From Chaetoderma sp. LZ-2023a (Eukaryota; Mollusca; Caudofoveata; Chaetodermatida; Chaetodermatidae): 64,000 nucleotides of DNA. The notes under the pieces were generated by a model. It worked only from the letters and a program-made list of their open reading frames with translations. It searched no databases and was not told the origin of the DNA. This document shows positions 24,960-38,700 of this stretch, in pieces; position 1 is the first letter of the stretch, and every line of letters begins with the position of its first letter. Location: contig CM067359.1 in NCBI GenBank assembly GCA_034401795.1, positions 144,528,233-144,592,232 on the forward strand. Reading direction: 5' to 3'. The position numbers were made by a program, and so were the translations under genes.

Positions 24960-25429
24960 TACTCAATATCTGGTACAAAAACACGCCGGCAGACACTCCA
25001 CTGTTCTACTCAATATCTGGTACAAAAACACGCCGGCAGACACTCCACTGTTCTACTCAATATCTGGTACAAAAACACGCCGGCAGACACTCCACTGTTC
25101 TACTCAATATCTGGTACAAAAACACGCCGGCAGACACTCCACTGTTCTACTCAATATCTGGTACAAAAACACGCCGGCAGACACTCCACTGTTCTACTCA
25201 ATATCTGGTACAAAAACACGCCGGCAGACACTCCACTGTTCTACTCAATATCTGGTACAAAAACACGCCGGCAGACACTCCACTGTTCTACTCAATATCT
25301 GGTACAAAAACACGCCGGCAGACACTCCACTGTTCTACTCAATATCTGGTACAAAAACACGCCGGCAGACACTCCACTGTTCTACTCAATATCTGGTACA
25401 AAAACACGCCGGCAGACACTCCACTGTTC
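24960..25429 (+). repeat. Perfect tandem array, 10 x 47 bp
   Basis: Ten identical 47-bp units begin at 24960, 25007, 25054, 25101, 25148, 25195, 25242, 25289, 25336 and 25383. Each starts TACTCAATATCTGG, contains CACGCCGGCAGACACTCC and ends TGTTC. Because 47 mod 3 is 2, an ORF through the array cycles the three readings and stays open; I do not regard it as a gene. There are no spacers. Confidence 0.97.
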
Positions 25430-25651
25430 GGAATTTACCATTTCATCATCTAAAGTTTGATAACATCTGTTCTAAGATCCACGTTTATAGTTCTTAAGTC
25501 CCAGATTATGTTGTTGCAGTCGATACTATCAACATCAAGTATCAACAGATTACACAATGCTGAATTTCAGTCATGTATCTGCGGGAGTCAAGATTTATTT
25601 AAGCAGCTAAAAAGTAAGTTCCCCCCCTAAATAAGGGCTAATATTTTCCAA

Positions 25652-25690
<39 letters not shown>

Positions 25691-26360
25691 ATTGCGATGA
25701 AATTTATCACAAGTCATCAGGTAACATTCAGTGATACTGAGTATCCCATAAGTTTTGCTATATGGTTGACCATGCATGCGCTAAATGGACAATCAACGTA
25801 TTGTTACTGTATACAATCAATATTCTGCAATCTAACTGTGATTTTATCGCTACTGGATAAAATTTATAATTTATGTTTTGCAATTATTGAAATGAGTAAA
25901 TATTGCATTTAGCACATGCGCATACAGGCATAGCACGACTTATAGATTTATTTTCACTGATTGGTGCCATAGTCAGTGGTGACCTCTACCGAAAACATCC
26001 ACTAAGTTAGAAATTAATAGCTCCAAACACGATGAAACGTGTCACCCAAGTATCACTATCTTTCTCCATTTTCTCTATACTTCATTGGACTGACAAGTCA
26101 GCTGAGCGAATAAAACTGCACAGAAAGACGAAATTCATAAAAATATGTTTTAATACTTTTTTCCGATGTGACATGATCGTGACAGGTATTAATGAATATT
26201 AACCCATTACTGGTTACAGCAAACAAGGGAGACAATCCATCTGATTTCTAACACGCCAAAAGTAGATTGATGAAAACATTTCACTGATATCACCAGTTAT
26301 TTAACCCTTTAACACTCATATCAGCCAAAAATTACTTTTACACTAGGCTTGAGAAATGTA
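25430..26360. other. Region 3' of SSR3, no gene; (TA)n at 25654-25687
   Basis: A 34-bp TA microsatellite; otherwise featureless. Confidence 0.5.
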
Positions 26361-26480
26361 GATTTGCAGACGAAGAGTAGACTATTTTTGAAATTTTACC
26401 ACTGGAATGACTGGCTCTATAAATGAGCCAGTCATTCGTGGTAAAATTTCAAAAATAGTCTTCTCTTCGTCTGCAAATAT
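26361..26480. repeat. Palindromic MITE-like repeat, family P2
   Basis: Near-perfect inverted arms: ATTTGCAGACGAAGAG...TTACCACTGGAATGAC and its complement, centre CTATAAATGAG. It lies ~180 bp beyond the SSR3 poly(A) signal. Confidence 0.7.
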
Positions 26481-26655
26481 ATATTTTCTTTGAGAAAATT
26501 AAGATTTTCTTAAACACATTTAAGGGTTAAAGTGTTAAAGACACAATCAAATCAATAGAAAGTTTTTAAGTCATTTCTCTTGTTTTTAGGTGAATAAGTT
26601 TTATGAGAAAGAGTTATTCCCCTTGGTCTGTGTCGCCAGTAAATTGCTATTTAAC

Positions 26656-26661
26656 TTTATT
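26656..26661 (-). promoter_or_regulatory. SSR3 poly(A) signal AATAAA
   Basis: Reads AATAAA on the minus strand, 37 nt after the SSR3 stop codon (26698-26700). This implies a very short 3' UTR. Confidence 0.7.
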
Positions 26662-26697
26662 TACTCTGTGAATGGGCGAAAGTAATTCTCGCTCCAT

Positions 26698-26764
26698 TTA
26701 TTTGGTTGCTGTAGAAAACAGAGCCAATGCACCTCCTGCAAGGAATGTTGACAGGACATAATTG
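26698..26764 (-). CDS. SSR3: SSR3 exon 5 with stop
   Basis: Acceptor GTTCCTCAG before 26764. 67 bp; encodes [18 protein letters not shown] then ATK and TAA (26700-26698). Confidence 0.9.
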
Positions 26765-29700
26765 CTGAGGAACATATTAAGGAAAACTAGAAGTATTTAT
26801 CAATTGAAAAACATACTCAAAATCAAATGTGTGGCTGTGACTGTCTACATGTATCTCTTTACATTATAACTGTCAAGATACAGGGTTTGAAATGTTTGCA
26901 CACCCTCCCGTCATTGGCAGGTAGATTTTGCTGGTGACAGTCATAAAAAAATCTACTGTCACATGTTATCGGTCAATCCTTGACCGATTAAATATGTACT
27001 AAATTACAGCCATGAAATAGATATCAATTTTTGGGCTTTAAATCAGTAATATTAGAATGAATTGTAGTTATCATTGAGACAACAATGGCTTCCAGTCAAA
27101 ATATTTTCAAACTATTCAACAGATCCCCCATGCTGCTGTCATGAAATTGAGATAGATGGTCATCTGTAACCTCTACACGAATGTTGCTGAACAGGCAGCG
27201 TACTACTCTGAATATGACAGCGTAAAACTAAATTATACCGGTCACTCAGGATAGTTGAGACACCTTACCAGCCCTTACACAGGAAGCAAAGGGTTTCGCT
27301 CTCCTATGAGATGATCACACATTTTAATGAGATCATCCACGCTGCATATTATAAGTCTGCTTGTCTTTCGGTAAAGTTTTGGACATTTCACACAGTCAAT
27401 GTAGCCTTATTACCCGTCTACTAAGAAGCTAGAACAAGACTATTTTTTGGAAATGTACCACTGGAATGACTGGCTTAATAATCAGCCAGTCATTCAAGTG
27501 GTCAATTTTCACAAAGATAATCTTCTCCTGATCTGCAAATGGACATTTTCTATTTAAAGTCTGAAAGCTAATGAAAGATAAAATAATAATTTCTCAAATG
27601 CCATATACAAAATGAGACGAGGAGTAATTAACCCTTTCATTAACAAATCCCTGAAAATGTCTCATCTTTACAACATAAAACTTATTCTCCTGAATTCTCT
27701 TAAGGCAGCAATGAATGGCTTCCCGTCAAATTCATTTCAAAATATTCAACAATTTTCCTGCATGGTTGGCTTAAAAATGAGATATGTGGAATTTACCGGT
27801 GAAAGGGTTAATACCCATGTCATTGATATTTGGGTTCTGCTGAGTGGCATCTTTGGATGCAATGCTGTTCTTTTAGCCTCAATGTTGTGGAAGTTCAGCT
27901 CTGGGGTCATCGTACTAACATACGCCCACTCACATCGCTTCGGCGTTCGAGGCCATACTTGCAGACCATTGATTTCTTGCTATGTGAAGTAACATTACGC
28001 TGGTGGGCTGGAGGCAGCCAATAAGATTTCTGCTTACTTCAATCTAGCTTTCAATATAGAGGCTTTATGCCAATATCGATGGAGAGAGCTGTGAGAGATG
28101 AATGTCAAGCGATGTGATTGGCCGTATATTAGTAGGATGATAATAACCGTTAACCGGGCAATTTTATTGAGCGGTAGTTGACCGACCTCATTTATGAAGT
28201 TTCGTAAACTTAGCGCAGACATCAAAAGCATGCAAGCAAGGGACTTGATACGAGAGCATAGCAGGAGGGTGAGACCGTGCGATAGGACGATGCTCTGGGG
28301 TAGGACTTTCATAATGCAGTATTGCATATCACTTTTCTAGAATGTCTGGATAGTTTGAAATAGCTCAAAACCTGATAGACACATTCTTTTTAGGATCTGT
28401 TATGTGATAGCATTCGAGTCTAGTAACAAGGAATGAACCCTGATTTTACTGTGTCCTTTGTTCAATCATGATGTGGTCATAGAGACTGCTGTATCCCTTA
28501 TTCCCTGTCCACCATAGTGCCAAGTACGGCTGGTAGATGTACTTACCAGTTCAGTAATTGTGGGGACCTGAGTAGGGTTTCTAAATTAACTTCCCATAGA
28601 CACAGACCAGGAAAGCATGAACACAGATGTTATCACCAATACCTCTATCTCCTCTGTATTAGGCATGACTGTACAGCAGGTATTTCCGGGATGAATTGAA
28701 GGATGATAATGATGAATAACTTTTGGGACTTTTATTTGCTTTCAGGCTATCAAAAAGAGAATCAGGAATTCCAGGAGCTACACATCATTATCGCACACCT
28801 ACATGTATATCAAAACATGTTTATTATTAGTGTCAAGACGATGAGCAAGATCATAGGACTGTGTTCAGTATTGTATGAGGAGGAATTCTATTAATACGGA
28901 TTGTTAACACAATCATTGATTAGTTATATAGTAATAGTTATACTAATTAATCATCGCTTCACATGACAAATTCTTTACAGTATGAAAAATTCTGTTGAAT
29001 AGTATGAAAATAATTTCAGTGGAAGCTGTTTGTTGCCCATGTCAAAAACAGTTTTCAGTCAAATTATTTTACAAATATTTACCAGGCTCTTTAACGCTCA
29101 TAATTGTTCAAGAAAATTTAAAATTTCATATAGAAAATATCCACTTGCAGACCAAGACTATTTTTGAAAATTTATGAATGGAATAACTGGCTTGGTTATT
29201 GAGCCAGTCATTCCAGTGGTAAATTTTGAAAACTAGTCTTCTGTTGGTCTGCAAATGGGCATTTCTCAAGACCACTGTAGAAGCCGTTTTTGGCCGACAA
29301 TGTTAAAGGGTCAACCTGCTTTTGCTATGGACAACAACAACTTTCATTGAAATTAGTTTCAGGGTTGCCTAGGAAATGTGATATCTTCATATCAGCAATG
29401 ACTAGTTAGTGCCTGTAACAAATAAAATATGACAAACTTGCATCAACTAAGATACAAATCAAAAGGATACATGTTAGTGTTCAATCCCCTCAGGATATAA
29501 AAGGAAGTGATGATTAGCAATGTTAGATACAGGGCATTGTTGTAGAATATAGAGAACGTGGTCGCCTCGTATTCTGCTACCTCGATCTTTTTCCATAAAA
29601 TTCTGAAATTAGAATAAATCAGCATAAGTGTTATGTGATATCGCAGACTAGGCTTGTGCGAGTATTCAAATTGCTTTGAGTGATCACGACTGATTATTTA

Positions 29701-32700
29701 TATATAATCGTGATTACTCGATTAATCAGCTTGGGTAAAAATAAATAAATAAATTACCATGACGAAAGCTACAATGGTGTTTAGAAAAGTTCATTCGCAG
29801 GCCAAGAGAAGAATATTTTAATGCCTGTCACAATTCAAGAAAACCAGTTATTCCAGTGATATATACACCTGTGCAAAAGTTAAGCACCACCCTATTTTTA
29901 CGCACATGCGAGGGTATATTCATGTGCTATGAAGAAAGCAATAGCATAAACATTTATGTACCCATCCATCTTAGTGCAAGAGGTAATAATGCAACTAGAG
30001 GAATGCTGATTATGATGGTGGGGAAACACTGTATGGTTTTGTTTGAACTTGAAAACGAGGCCTGAATATGGTTACGTTGACACAACTGACAACTATTGCC
30101 CTACAGTTGACACACGTGGCTAGATTGTCATTAATGGTGTCTGAAAACGAAGTTTAACATCTGTGCACGAGTTTGAGACTGTCATTATTAATACCGGGTA
30201 TATCCACCTTGTGCCTGGATGACGGCCTGGACACGACGTCTCATGCTGGTCACCAACCGACTGATACGCCATTGTGGTATTCGTTGCCATTCAAGATGGA
30301 GTGCGTCTGTTAATTCCTGTAGGTTCTGCACAGGAGGATCCCTCCTTCTCACCATGTTTCCCAGAATGTCCCAGATATGCTCAATAGGGTTCATGTCAGG
30401 GCTCCTTGCTGGCCATGGTAGGGTTTCGATGGCATTCTGGCGGAGGTATTCATGCACAGCTCTAGCACGATGTGGTCGGGCGTTGTCATCCATGAATATA
30501 GGGTGGGTTCAAGGTGCATGATTTACAAAATGAGGGACCACAACTCTATCCAGTATGGAATCTTGATATCTTTGTCCATTTAGTGTTCCAGGTACAGTCA
30601 ACAGATCCAGCTTACAATCAAATGAGATGCACCCCCATATCATAACGGAACCTCCACCAAATGGAACTTCTTCCATGATGTTACGTTGGTCGTATGCCGT
30701 GTGTCTGGACCTCCATACACGAGTTCGACCATCTGTGGCATGAAGCAGGAACCGACTTTCATCGGACCAGTGTACCCGTCTCCAGGATCTCATGTTCCAG
30801 TGTCTTCTTTCGTTGCACCACCTCAGACGCTCCTCTTTGTGGTGTGCAGTGAGGAGAGGACGTCTGACAGGTCTCCTAGCTTTCATGCCAGCAGCATACA
30901 GTCTCCTTTTGACGGTAGACATTGACACTCTATTGCGCGTTTCCCATTGCTGGCTGAGCACTCTGCTGTTGGTGAATGGAGATCTCCTAACAAGGCGTAC
31001 TAGGGCTCGATCATCACGGGCAGTAGTCTTCTTCGGTCTTCCAGATCTAGGCCTGTCCTTCACCTCGTTAGTTTGCCCATGTTTTGCAATCAAATGACTG
31101 ATTACAGTATGGTTAATGTTCAGCTGTCTGCCAATCTCTCTGCATGACATACCAGTGGTATGCATGCCTATGATTTGCCATTTCACACGATCACTTAACC
31201 TTCGTCTTGCCATAGCGGTTCACAATCAAGAGCTAATTCTCTCTGTACAAATAAACCACGGTCATGAACACAAAATTCCTAATCTTGTCGCCTAAATCTG
31301 TATGTAATGTTCTACACCTCAAACTGGACTTTTACATAACTGAACATGTGTGCCGTTTCCCGCCATGCACGGACATCAAGCGGCGTGAAGTCATGCATGC
31401 ATGTGCATTTCGTACTTGGAATTATGTCAGCTAACGCGGGGACAAAAAGTATGGCAGCCTAGTTGTACCATCATGTTTCTACGTTCTATTGTTTTTGCTG
31501 GTGCTTAACTTTTGCACAGGTGTATATTTTCAAAAATAGTCTTCTCAAATGTTAATTTTCATGACAGATCGCATTAAAGAGTAATTAAAAGGTAGGTTTT
31601 GAAATATTTTATGCAATAGAAATTATTCACGATTATTCGATTATTTAATTTTCAATCATATAAATTCATGATTAAAACATAATTGCGATTTTCGATTTAA
31701 TCACGTAATCGCGTAAACCTGTCACAAACGATCCACCACCCACCCCGAGATATGACCATGAATATCCTTAAAAGAAGGGAAAAGGGACCTATCAAATGCT
31801 GTTGACTAGTAACCTCATATAATAATTAAAATACTAGCACCTGTAAAAAGCCTGTAAATGAATCGGAATGCGAGATAAAACATTTAGTAACTCAAGTAGT
31901 GATAGCCGATTCGCTTAACCAGGAAGCAATTAATGACACTGCTGGACCATCACACCACGCAGTGTGTATTTTGAAATTTATATGACTGGAGGCCATTGCT
32001 GCCTAAGGCAGCAATGGCTTCCAGTAATAATAATTTCAAACTATTCAAGTTTTCCGGTGTGGTTGCCTTGAAAATGTGATCTGAGGAATTCATCAGTGAA
32101 AGGTTTAATCAGTTCTTCTCACCTTTCATCCTTATCTTTCGGCAGTTTCTTGGCATCACCCAAACTTTTGATTACAAACTTAGAAATAGCATCTTCTCGC
32201 TTCTGCGCGATTCTGAAACAATAGATAACAAGAGCATTCAATCACCACCCCATTTTTGTCACAATCATGATATTGTAGATTTCTCTTATTTGATATGTGT
32301 GTTACCAATATGACATGTATTACCGCAGAGTGCAAGAGCACATTTAGATTTAGCTCCACCAAATGCCCCCAACCCATCCCCATGGGGCCTGGCAGGGGTC
32401 AAAGGATCAAATCGAAATGCAACTACTCTGAAACAGCTATACGAAATTCAGCCAAAATTTGATATGTTAGTTACCCATATGATTGAGGAGTCCTTGGTGT
32501 AGGGGATGGGTCAAAAGGTCAAATTTTAACGTGCAGAAATTTATTGTAACGCAACTCCTCCAAAACCATTGGATGGAATTCAACCAAATTTGCTATGTGG
32601 GAGATGATAACAACGTACTGAGTCTGTCCGCTTATTGTCTGCGAGTTCACCTAGGGAAGCCGGCGACCCTTACCCTGCTAGGTTGATGCCTATTGGCTCT

Positions 32701-35700
32701 ATTGTGTGGAGCTGGTGAATCCAATGGCATTCCTTCTGTCTCCTCCATTTAGTGGAGGCTTCATCCTCAGGACCTGAGGATAGGACGTAGATTATTCTGA
32801 ATTGCATGTCTATTCTAGAATGTCCAGGTCTATTGAAGTGCCTTGAAACGGGGGTATCATATCTCTCATTTTGGTAGAGATTGGTGATGGAACGTAGGTG
32901 TTCTTGGATGCGTATTTTGAAAGTATGTACTTTCTCCCAGATACTGCTTCTTGCATTTTGAGCATGTTAGTAGGAAGACTACGTTTCTAGTTTGGCAATT
33001 GCCAATGATTTTGTACCTGTATGATAGTCCGGTGTGGGAGCTAGAGAAGAATCTATGTTTCTGCATTTTGTGGCAGATGTTGCAGTTTTTCATTTTGCAT
33101 GGTACTAGGGGGTTTCTATGAGGCAGTGTTCTGCCTACCACACGAAGTTTAGCTCTTACTATGGAGTCTTTGATGGTTTTGTTTCTCCTGAACCAAAAAA
33201 GTGGCGGTTCTGGGAAGGCTATTCTGCATTTGTTGCTTGCTTCCAGGATTGGCCAATATTTTTTGATTGTTTGCTTGAGGAAGATGCCTTTTCTGTTGAA
33301 ATCACAGACGAAGACCGGTTTCTGTTGTGTAATGTCTCTATATGTTTTCTGAGGCAGGTGCAGAAGGTTGTTTCTGACTTGTGCGTGGGCTCTGGTCCTG
33401 GCTTTGCTCAGACTGGTGTGTGGGTATCCTCTGTTTGCAAAATGGCCTAGTACGGCTAGGCTGTTTCTGTCAAAATCCTCTATGTGTGTGCAGATGCGCC
33501 TGACTCTCAAAAACTGTCCATATGGGGACGAGTCTTTGCAGATGGAGGGATGTTCTGACTCGTAGTGGAGGTACCTGTGTGTGTGTCTGTGGGTTTTGTG
33601 TAAAGGTCAAAGGTGATCGTCTGACCATCGGTGTTTTTGACCATGGTATCCAGGAAAGAAACCTGTTCTCGTGACGATTCCATAGTGAACTTGATACTAT
33701 GGTGGGATGAATTCATGTGTGTAATGAAAGCATTTAAAGCTTCTTCGCCGTGCTCTCAGACCATAAAAATGTCATCTATGTATCTGACACAGTGACGGTT
33801 GATATGGTGCTCTATTTAGAAGTTTTGTTTGTAAGTCTGCTATAAAGATGCATGCAAAGGTGTATGCCCCTTTACTGCCCATGGCAGTTCCTCATATTTG
33901 GAGGTAGTGGTCACCATTTAACTCGAAATTAGTTTTAGAAGGTTGAGGAGACCCGTGTGGTGAAAATTAGTTTTAGAAGGTTGAGGAGACCCGTGTGGTG
34001 AGGTCTCCTGGAAGTCTGTGTTTTTGACAGAACTTGGCCACCGCTCTAAGTCCCTCATTGTTACGGATGTTTGTATAGAGGTGACGTCCACGGTGACTAG
34101 TAGTGCCCCGTGTAGTAGGTCCGTAATTTTCCACTTTGTTGATGAAGTCTGTGGTGTCTTTCACATATGATTTGATTTTTGTGACATGCACTTTGATGTG
34201 CTCGTCAACAAAGCTACTTATTAGCTCTGTAGGGCAGCCTATACTGCTAATAATTGGTCTGCCTGGGATTAGTCCATCCTGTCTTTGTTTGTGGACTTTT
34301 GGTAGAAGATAAAACCTAGCAGTTTTGGGTGGTTTAGGGATGAGATTGATGGCGGTTATGTGGTCAATTTCTCCATCTCTGACAAGCTGATCTAGGCATT
34401 TTTCTACAAGATTAGTGTGTTTTTGGGTGAGGTCTGTGTCGACCTTTTTGTAAAATCTAAGATCAGATAGTTGGCGGTTTGCTTCTGTTACATTGTCTGA
34501 TTTGTTCTGTACTACAGTGACCTGTCCTTTGCTTTTTTAATGACGATTGTATGGTTTTGTATCAAACCGTTCAGGGTGATTTGTTCTGCAGCAGTTAGGT
34601 TGTTCTTATGAGAGCGCCGATGTACATGTTTGCTGAAATCATACCTGATTGCTTTGAAAAAAGCCTCAAATGGCACTTTGATGGTGGGTGGCGGTATTAG
34701 GTTTTTTTGGCAGCAAATTTCTTGATTATGATATCCTGGAAAGAGAGTGGAGCCGGCACTGGTGGAGTGACCACAGTGCTGGTTCCCTGTTGTAATAGTG
34801 TGTGTGGTGGGTGCGGGCTTGGTGTAAAGAAGTGTTTGAGGCACATGCGTCTAAAAAATGCCTGTAGATCTGTATACAGGTTACCCATTTGCGGTTCTGA
34901 GACCGTTGGGCTGAAGCCCAGACCTTTGTCTAGAAGACTGACGGTTCCCTGGTTGAGGGGGGCGTTTGAATGATTGAAAACGAACGAGGAGACATAAGTT
35001 TCATCATCTTTGTTGACTGAATTATTGTTACAGTTTAACTATAAGTAATTTTGATTTACAGGATATAGATATAGTGATGATAAATTGTTGTTGACTGCTG
35101 TAGTGGCTGGTAATCTGCCATTGTCCAGTCATCTCCTTGAAGCCGTATGGTTTTTGACTGCCTGTAGGTGTTCGATCGCCTGTGCGCTTCTAGTCCCCAT
35201 GAGCGGTGCTGGGTTGTTCTGTGGACATCTGTTGGTGTCTCCCCTATAGTAGTCTGCCCACTCTGTTCTGGGTTTTTGCCTCTGTGTACGCTGGCGGCGG
35301 ACGGGTCTGCTTCGTGGACGTCTTTTGGGGCTCTGTGATCTGTGTAGTCAGCTGTGTCTTATGGTAGCGGTGGCAATAGCTAGTTCTGCCTCCCTGGTGG
35401 TGGGGCTGCCGTTGCACCTTTCGAACGCTGCCTTGTAGCCATTCACCACTTGGTACTGGAGCTCTATCTTTTTGGCAGTGTGCTCCAGGACACATTTTGT
35501 TAGAGTGGTTTCAAACGCTTTGATGCGGTTTGCCCATGCGGTCTTGAATTCAACATCTTCTATTTCTGGACTCCATGTAATTCTTGTTCGGAGCATGTTA
35601 GGGGGTGAGCCGTCAGTGACTGACTGATCCAAACTCTGTCTGGAAGTCCAGCTTGTTGAGTTGACAGGCTGCGTTTCTCCACAGCCTGTAAGATCCCAGA

Positions 35701-38700
35701 TGTTGATCAGGGATTGCTTATTTTTGGTACTTGGGGTTGCTGCCGGTTCCTACGGCTGTGTTGGGTGGTGCTAGGACGATGTCGCCCTCCACCCTTCTTC
35801 TCTTTTGCGCTCTTTCTCTTCCCCTCTTGGGTGGGTCGACGGCCTTGCATCCCACACAATGGCTATGGCCGCCGGTTTGGTAGACGCCTGGTCATTGGCA
35901 ATGACATCGGTGTTTGACTGGGCCAACAGCGCGTCTGCATCCACTGAGTTTAGGCTCAGTCCCAAGATAGATGGTAGTATGACTACCTCCTTCTCCCTTG
36001 GCAACTGGTTGCTAGGCTGACTCATTGTAGAACTTAAGCTTGATAACAACGTAGTCAGATAATATAAAACCAAGACTGGTTATATGAGTAAAGCCTGATG
36101 CTTAGATGCTGTTGTGAATCCAGATGTCTGAATGGTCTGAAGCTACTTTTCAGGCCCCCCCCCTTTTATACCTTCCTGGGCTGAGCCTGGGGATTGGCTT
36201 GGATGTGCCCCTCTATGGGCACTGTGGTGATGGTAAGTCGCCATTTCTGACGGTTGTGGTCAACTTTTACCAGTTGGTGTTTTTACCGGTTGGGGCTGTC
36301 ATGGCGGCTGGGGTGTTTTTACTGGTTGGTGGTTTTTTGCCGGTTGTGGCTTTCATGGCGGCTCAGTAAAATTTTTAATGGTTGTGAAATATTTTTACCG
36401 GTTGTGGTATTAATGGTATATCGGTTGTGATTTTTTGGCAGTTTTTTGGCGGTTGTACCAAAATTTTCTTAAATACAGTTTAGTAGTAGTGGCGGAATTA
36501 AAATGATACCACGTCCCTCAACTGGATTTTCATTTAGACAAATGGTCATGGCCATGGCCAAGAATATAAAACTCCCGTGCGGACCCCACTGTCCGGGAGA
36601 ACCTCCTCAGGATACCGACCAGTGGCCGGCCTTTCTTATTCTGGCCGGTATCCTGAGGAAGTTTTTCTATCTGTGGGACACTTTTCTACCTATCCTACCC
36701 CACCTATCTCCTACCCCACCCTGTTGCTATTCCAGCCGGCTGGTGTGTGTGTGTGTGTCTGTGGTGCTTTTATACCGCACTGGGGAGTGTCGCGGTGTCT
36801 TTATCTAACCTGGTCATATTACCACGGCCTAGCGTCATACCTAGTTTCGAAAGTTCTAGCGAGGTCTTTTGAGCGGATTTGAACCCCAGTCTGTAGCCTG
36901 GGAATCCTATGCAATACTCTAGATAGTCACCCACCGCACCACTACTAAAATCTCGCCTCTTAGTAATCTTATCTCTGAGCGTGAGTATTGCGGTTACTGT
37001 GCTTATCAGTCTGACGTCACTTCGAGATAACGCAGTAGTAACAGCAATGAGAACACATAACTTATCAGCTATAATTACTAATGCATACATGGCCGAGGTA
37101 GTTAAGACGTGAGATCCTTGTTTTGTGTTTATTAGCAAACTTAGAATCACAGGTTCAAATCTCACTATTAACATTTGTGGATAACTCGGCCATTTCTGGT
37201 CTGATTTTAAAATGGTAAACAGTTTTGAAATTCTTGCTTCATTGCGGTCCTAATCGGTGCTAAGAATGCTGAGAATGAAGTGATTTCTCGGTACAATATA
37301 AGCATACACTCTCTCACAATACTGACACGTGGATCTGACGCGTGCGCATGCGTGCTAAGCGTTAGTAGTGTCGGGGTCAAAAGGATACCACCTCCCTCAA
37401 CTGGATTTTCATTTAGACAAATGAGATGGGGCTGAACGCCCATTTAGAGACAAGCCTCCACAGTGATATACACCACTGATCGCAATCAACCACAGGGCCG
37501 GCCTCTGTCTATTCTGTGTAGGCTCAGACAAACACGTAATCTCTGCCAGTCGCATCGGCATGAGGGGACCACCCATAGGGGCTTCTATCTACCTTGACAA
37601 CGCTCACCTGGGAGGAGGCTAAAGTGATTAGCATTTGAACCACGGTAGACTCTGGCATGTTCACATGTTACGCAGAGAATCTGGTGCTGAGCAGGGGTCT
37701 CCAGCAGACAACCACGGCCTACCCTCTCCACCCCATAGAAGTGGCAGACAGACTTGATCTCTTCACGTGGGTGAAAGCGGTCGTAAATGTTTCTCCGCAA
37801 GGGGTCGCCCCAAGGATTTTACTGGGGATCATCACGGAATTGGCCCACTTGGCAATATCATGGCAGTCTCAGCGCCCTGTGCCACTGCTGTAGAGGCCAG
37901 CATGAGCAGTATGATGAGAATCATGGCTATATATGAAGAGTTAAACTGCACAGAGTGAACCCCTCGAGAAATATCTGTGCCAGATCGAGCCCTGTTCCAT
38001 CCGGATCGATAGTGATCTTCATCCCCTCAGGGGCAGGGGCTAGCTGCTTCACTCTGCCGCCAGCTAAGAAACGTAGCTCTAGGACTATATGAGTCATTTG
38101 TGGGCTAGTGAGTCCGACTCACTGAAGCAGTTTAACAGCACCCTTGACTTTGGAGACATGTGACACACCATCTACCCGTAGGGTGCCCTCCTGGAGGTTA
38201 ACAGCTTCTTCTGGTCCATCGAATGGACGATGCAGCAGGAGCTTTCCACCTGTAACCCCGATCCGGTGACCCACCCTCGTCAGGGAGACACCTTCACCTA
38301 TGTAGGTGAGGAATGATGATCCCCGATTGTAGAGCTTTCGAACTGTCCCATCCTTTTTCACAACAGTGGAGAGGGGAGTAACCTGTCAATGACTGCGGGA
38401 GGTCCATATAGGGGCAACCGTTGCCAGTCACCCCCAGGTCCAGCGCGGTACCACACTTCATTCTTCAGAAATATGAGCTGCAGGTTTTTTTGCCAGGGTC
38501 AATAGCAGGCCATCATGGGCCATCGGCGGGGCACCGCTCGAATAGGGTTTGACCAGATGAAAGCTGAGGTCGTTATTTAGGGTGTTGATGTCTGCCACCT
38601 CTGTATCCGAGAGCTCAATCAACGGCTCGAGGATGTACTTCCTCTTCAGGAAATCGTACCGAAACACGATCTTGTGGCCATCTATGTTGCAACCCAGGCG

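Larger units (their letters stand above)
29794..31551. repeat. P2 repeat split by the Tc1 element
   Basis: Left part 29794-29865 (GCAGGCCAAGAGAAGA...CCAGTGATATA) and right part 31523-31551 (TATTTTCAAAAATAGTCTTC) join into one P2 right arm once the element and one TA are removed. Confidence 0.8.
36482..37365 (+). repeat. Left terminal inverted repeat of the 14.8-kb element
   Basis: Matches the complement of 50425-51260 with mostly single-base differences and short indels. It contains a hairpin at 36605-36658 (CCTCAGGATACCG / CGGTATCCTGAGG). The outer tip motif GATACCACGTCCCTCAACTG recurs as a direct repeat inside at about 37384-37424. Confidence 0.9.

Noticed and set aside
24960-25429. CRISPR-like array
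   Set aside because: Units are contiguous with no spacers, and the DNA is eukaryotic.
24904-25497. Long ORFs with a 47-residue peptide repeat
   Set aside because: They come from a perfect 47-bp DNA tandem array open in several frames, with no codon constraint.
27612-27992. 126-aa plus-strand ORF in SSR3 intron 4
   Set aside because: It overlaps a P1 half repeat, has no domain, and lies antisense in an intron.
32731-32785. Hammerhead ribozyme at the end of the Penelope-like gene
   Set aside because: Two adjacent hairpins and CTGAGGA are present, but the GAAA part of the core is not, and the region encodes the protein C-terminus.
36503-36882. Overlapping 101-aa ORFs in the left terminal repeat
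   Set aside because: They are not maintained in the right repeat because of indels, and show no domain.
36871-37165. True tRNA genes in the terminal repeats
   Set aside because: A- and B-box-like blocks exist, but acceptor and anticodon stems do not close by eye.
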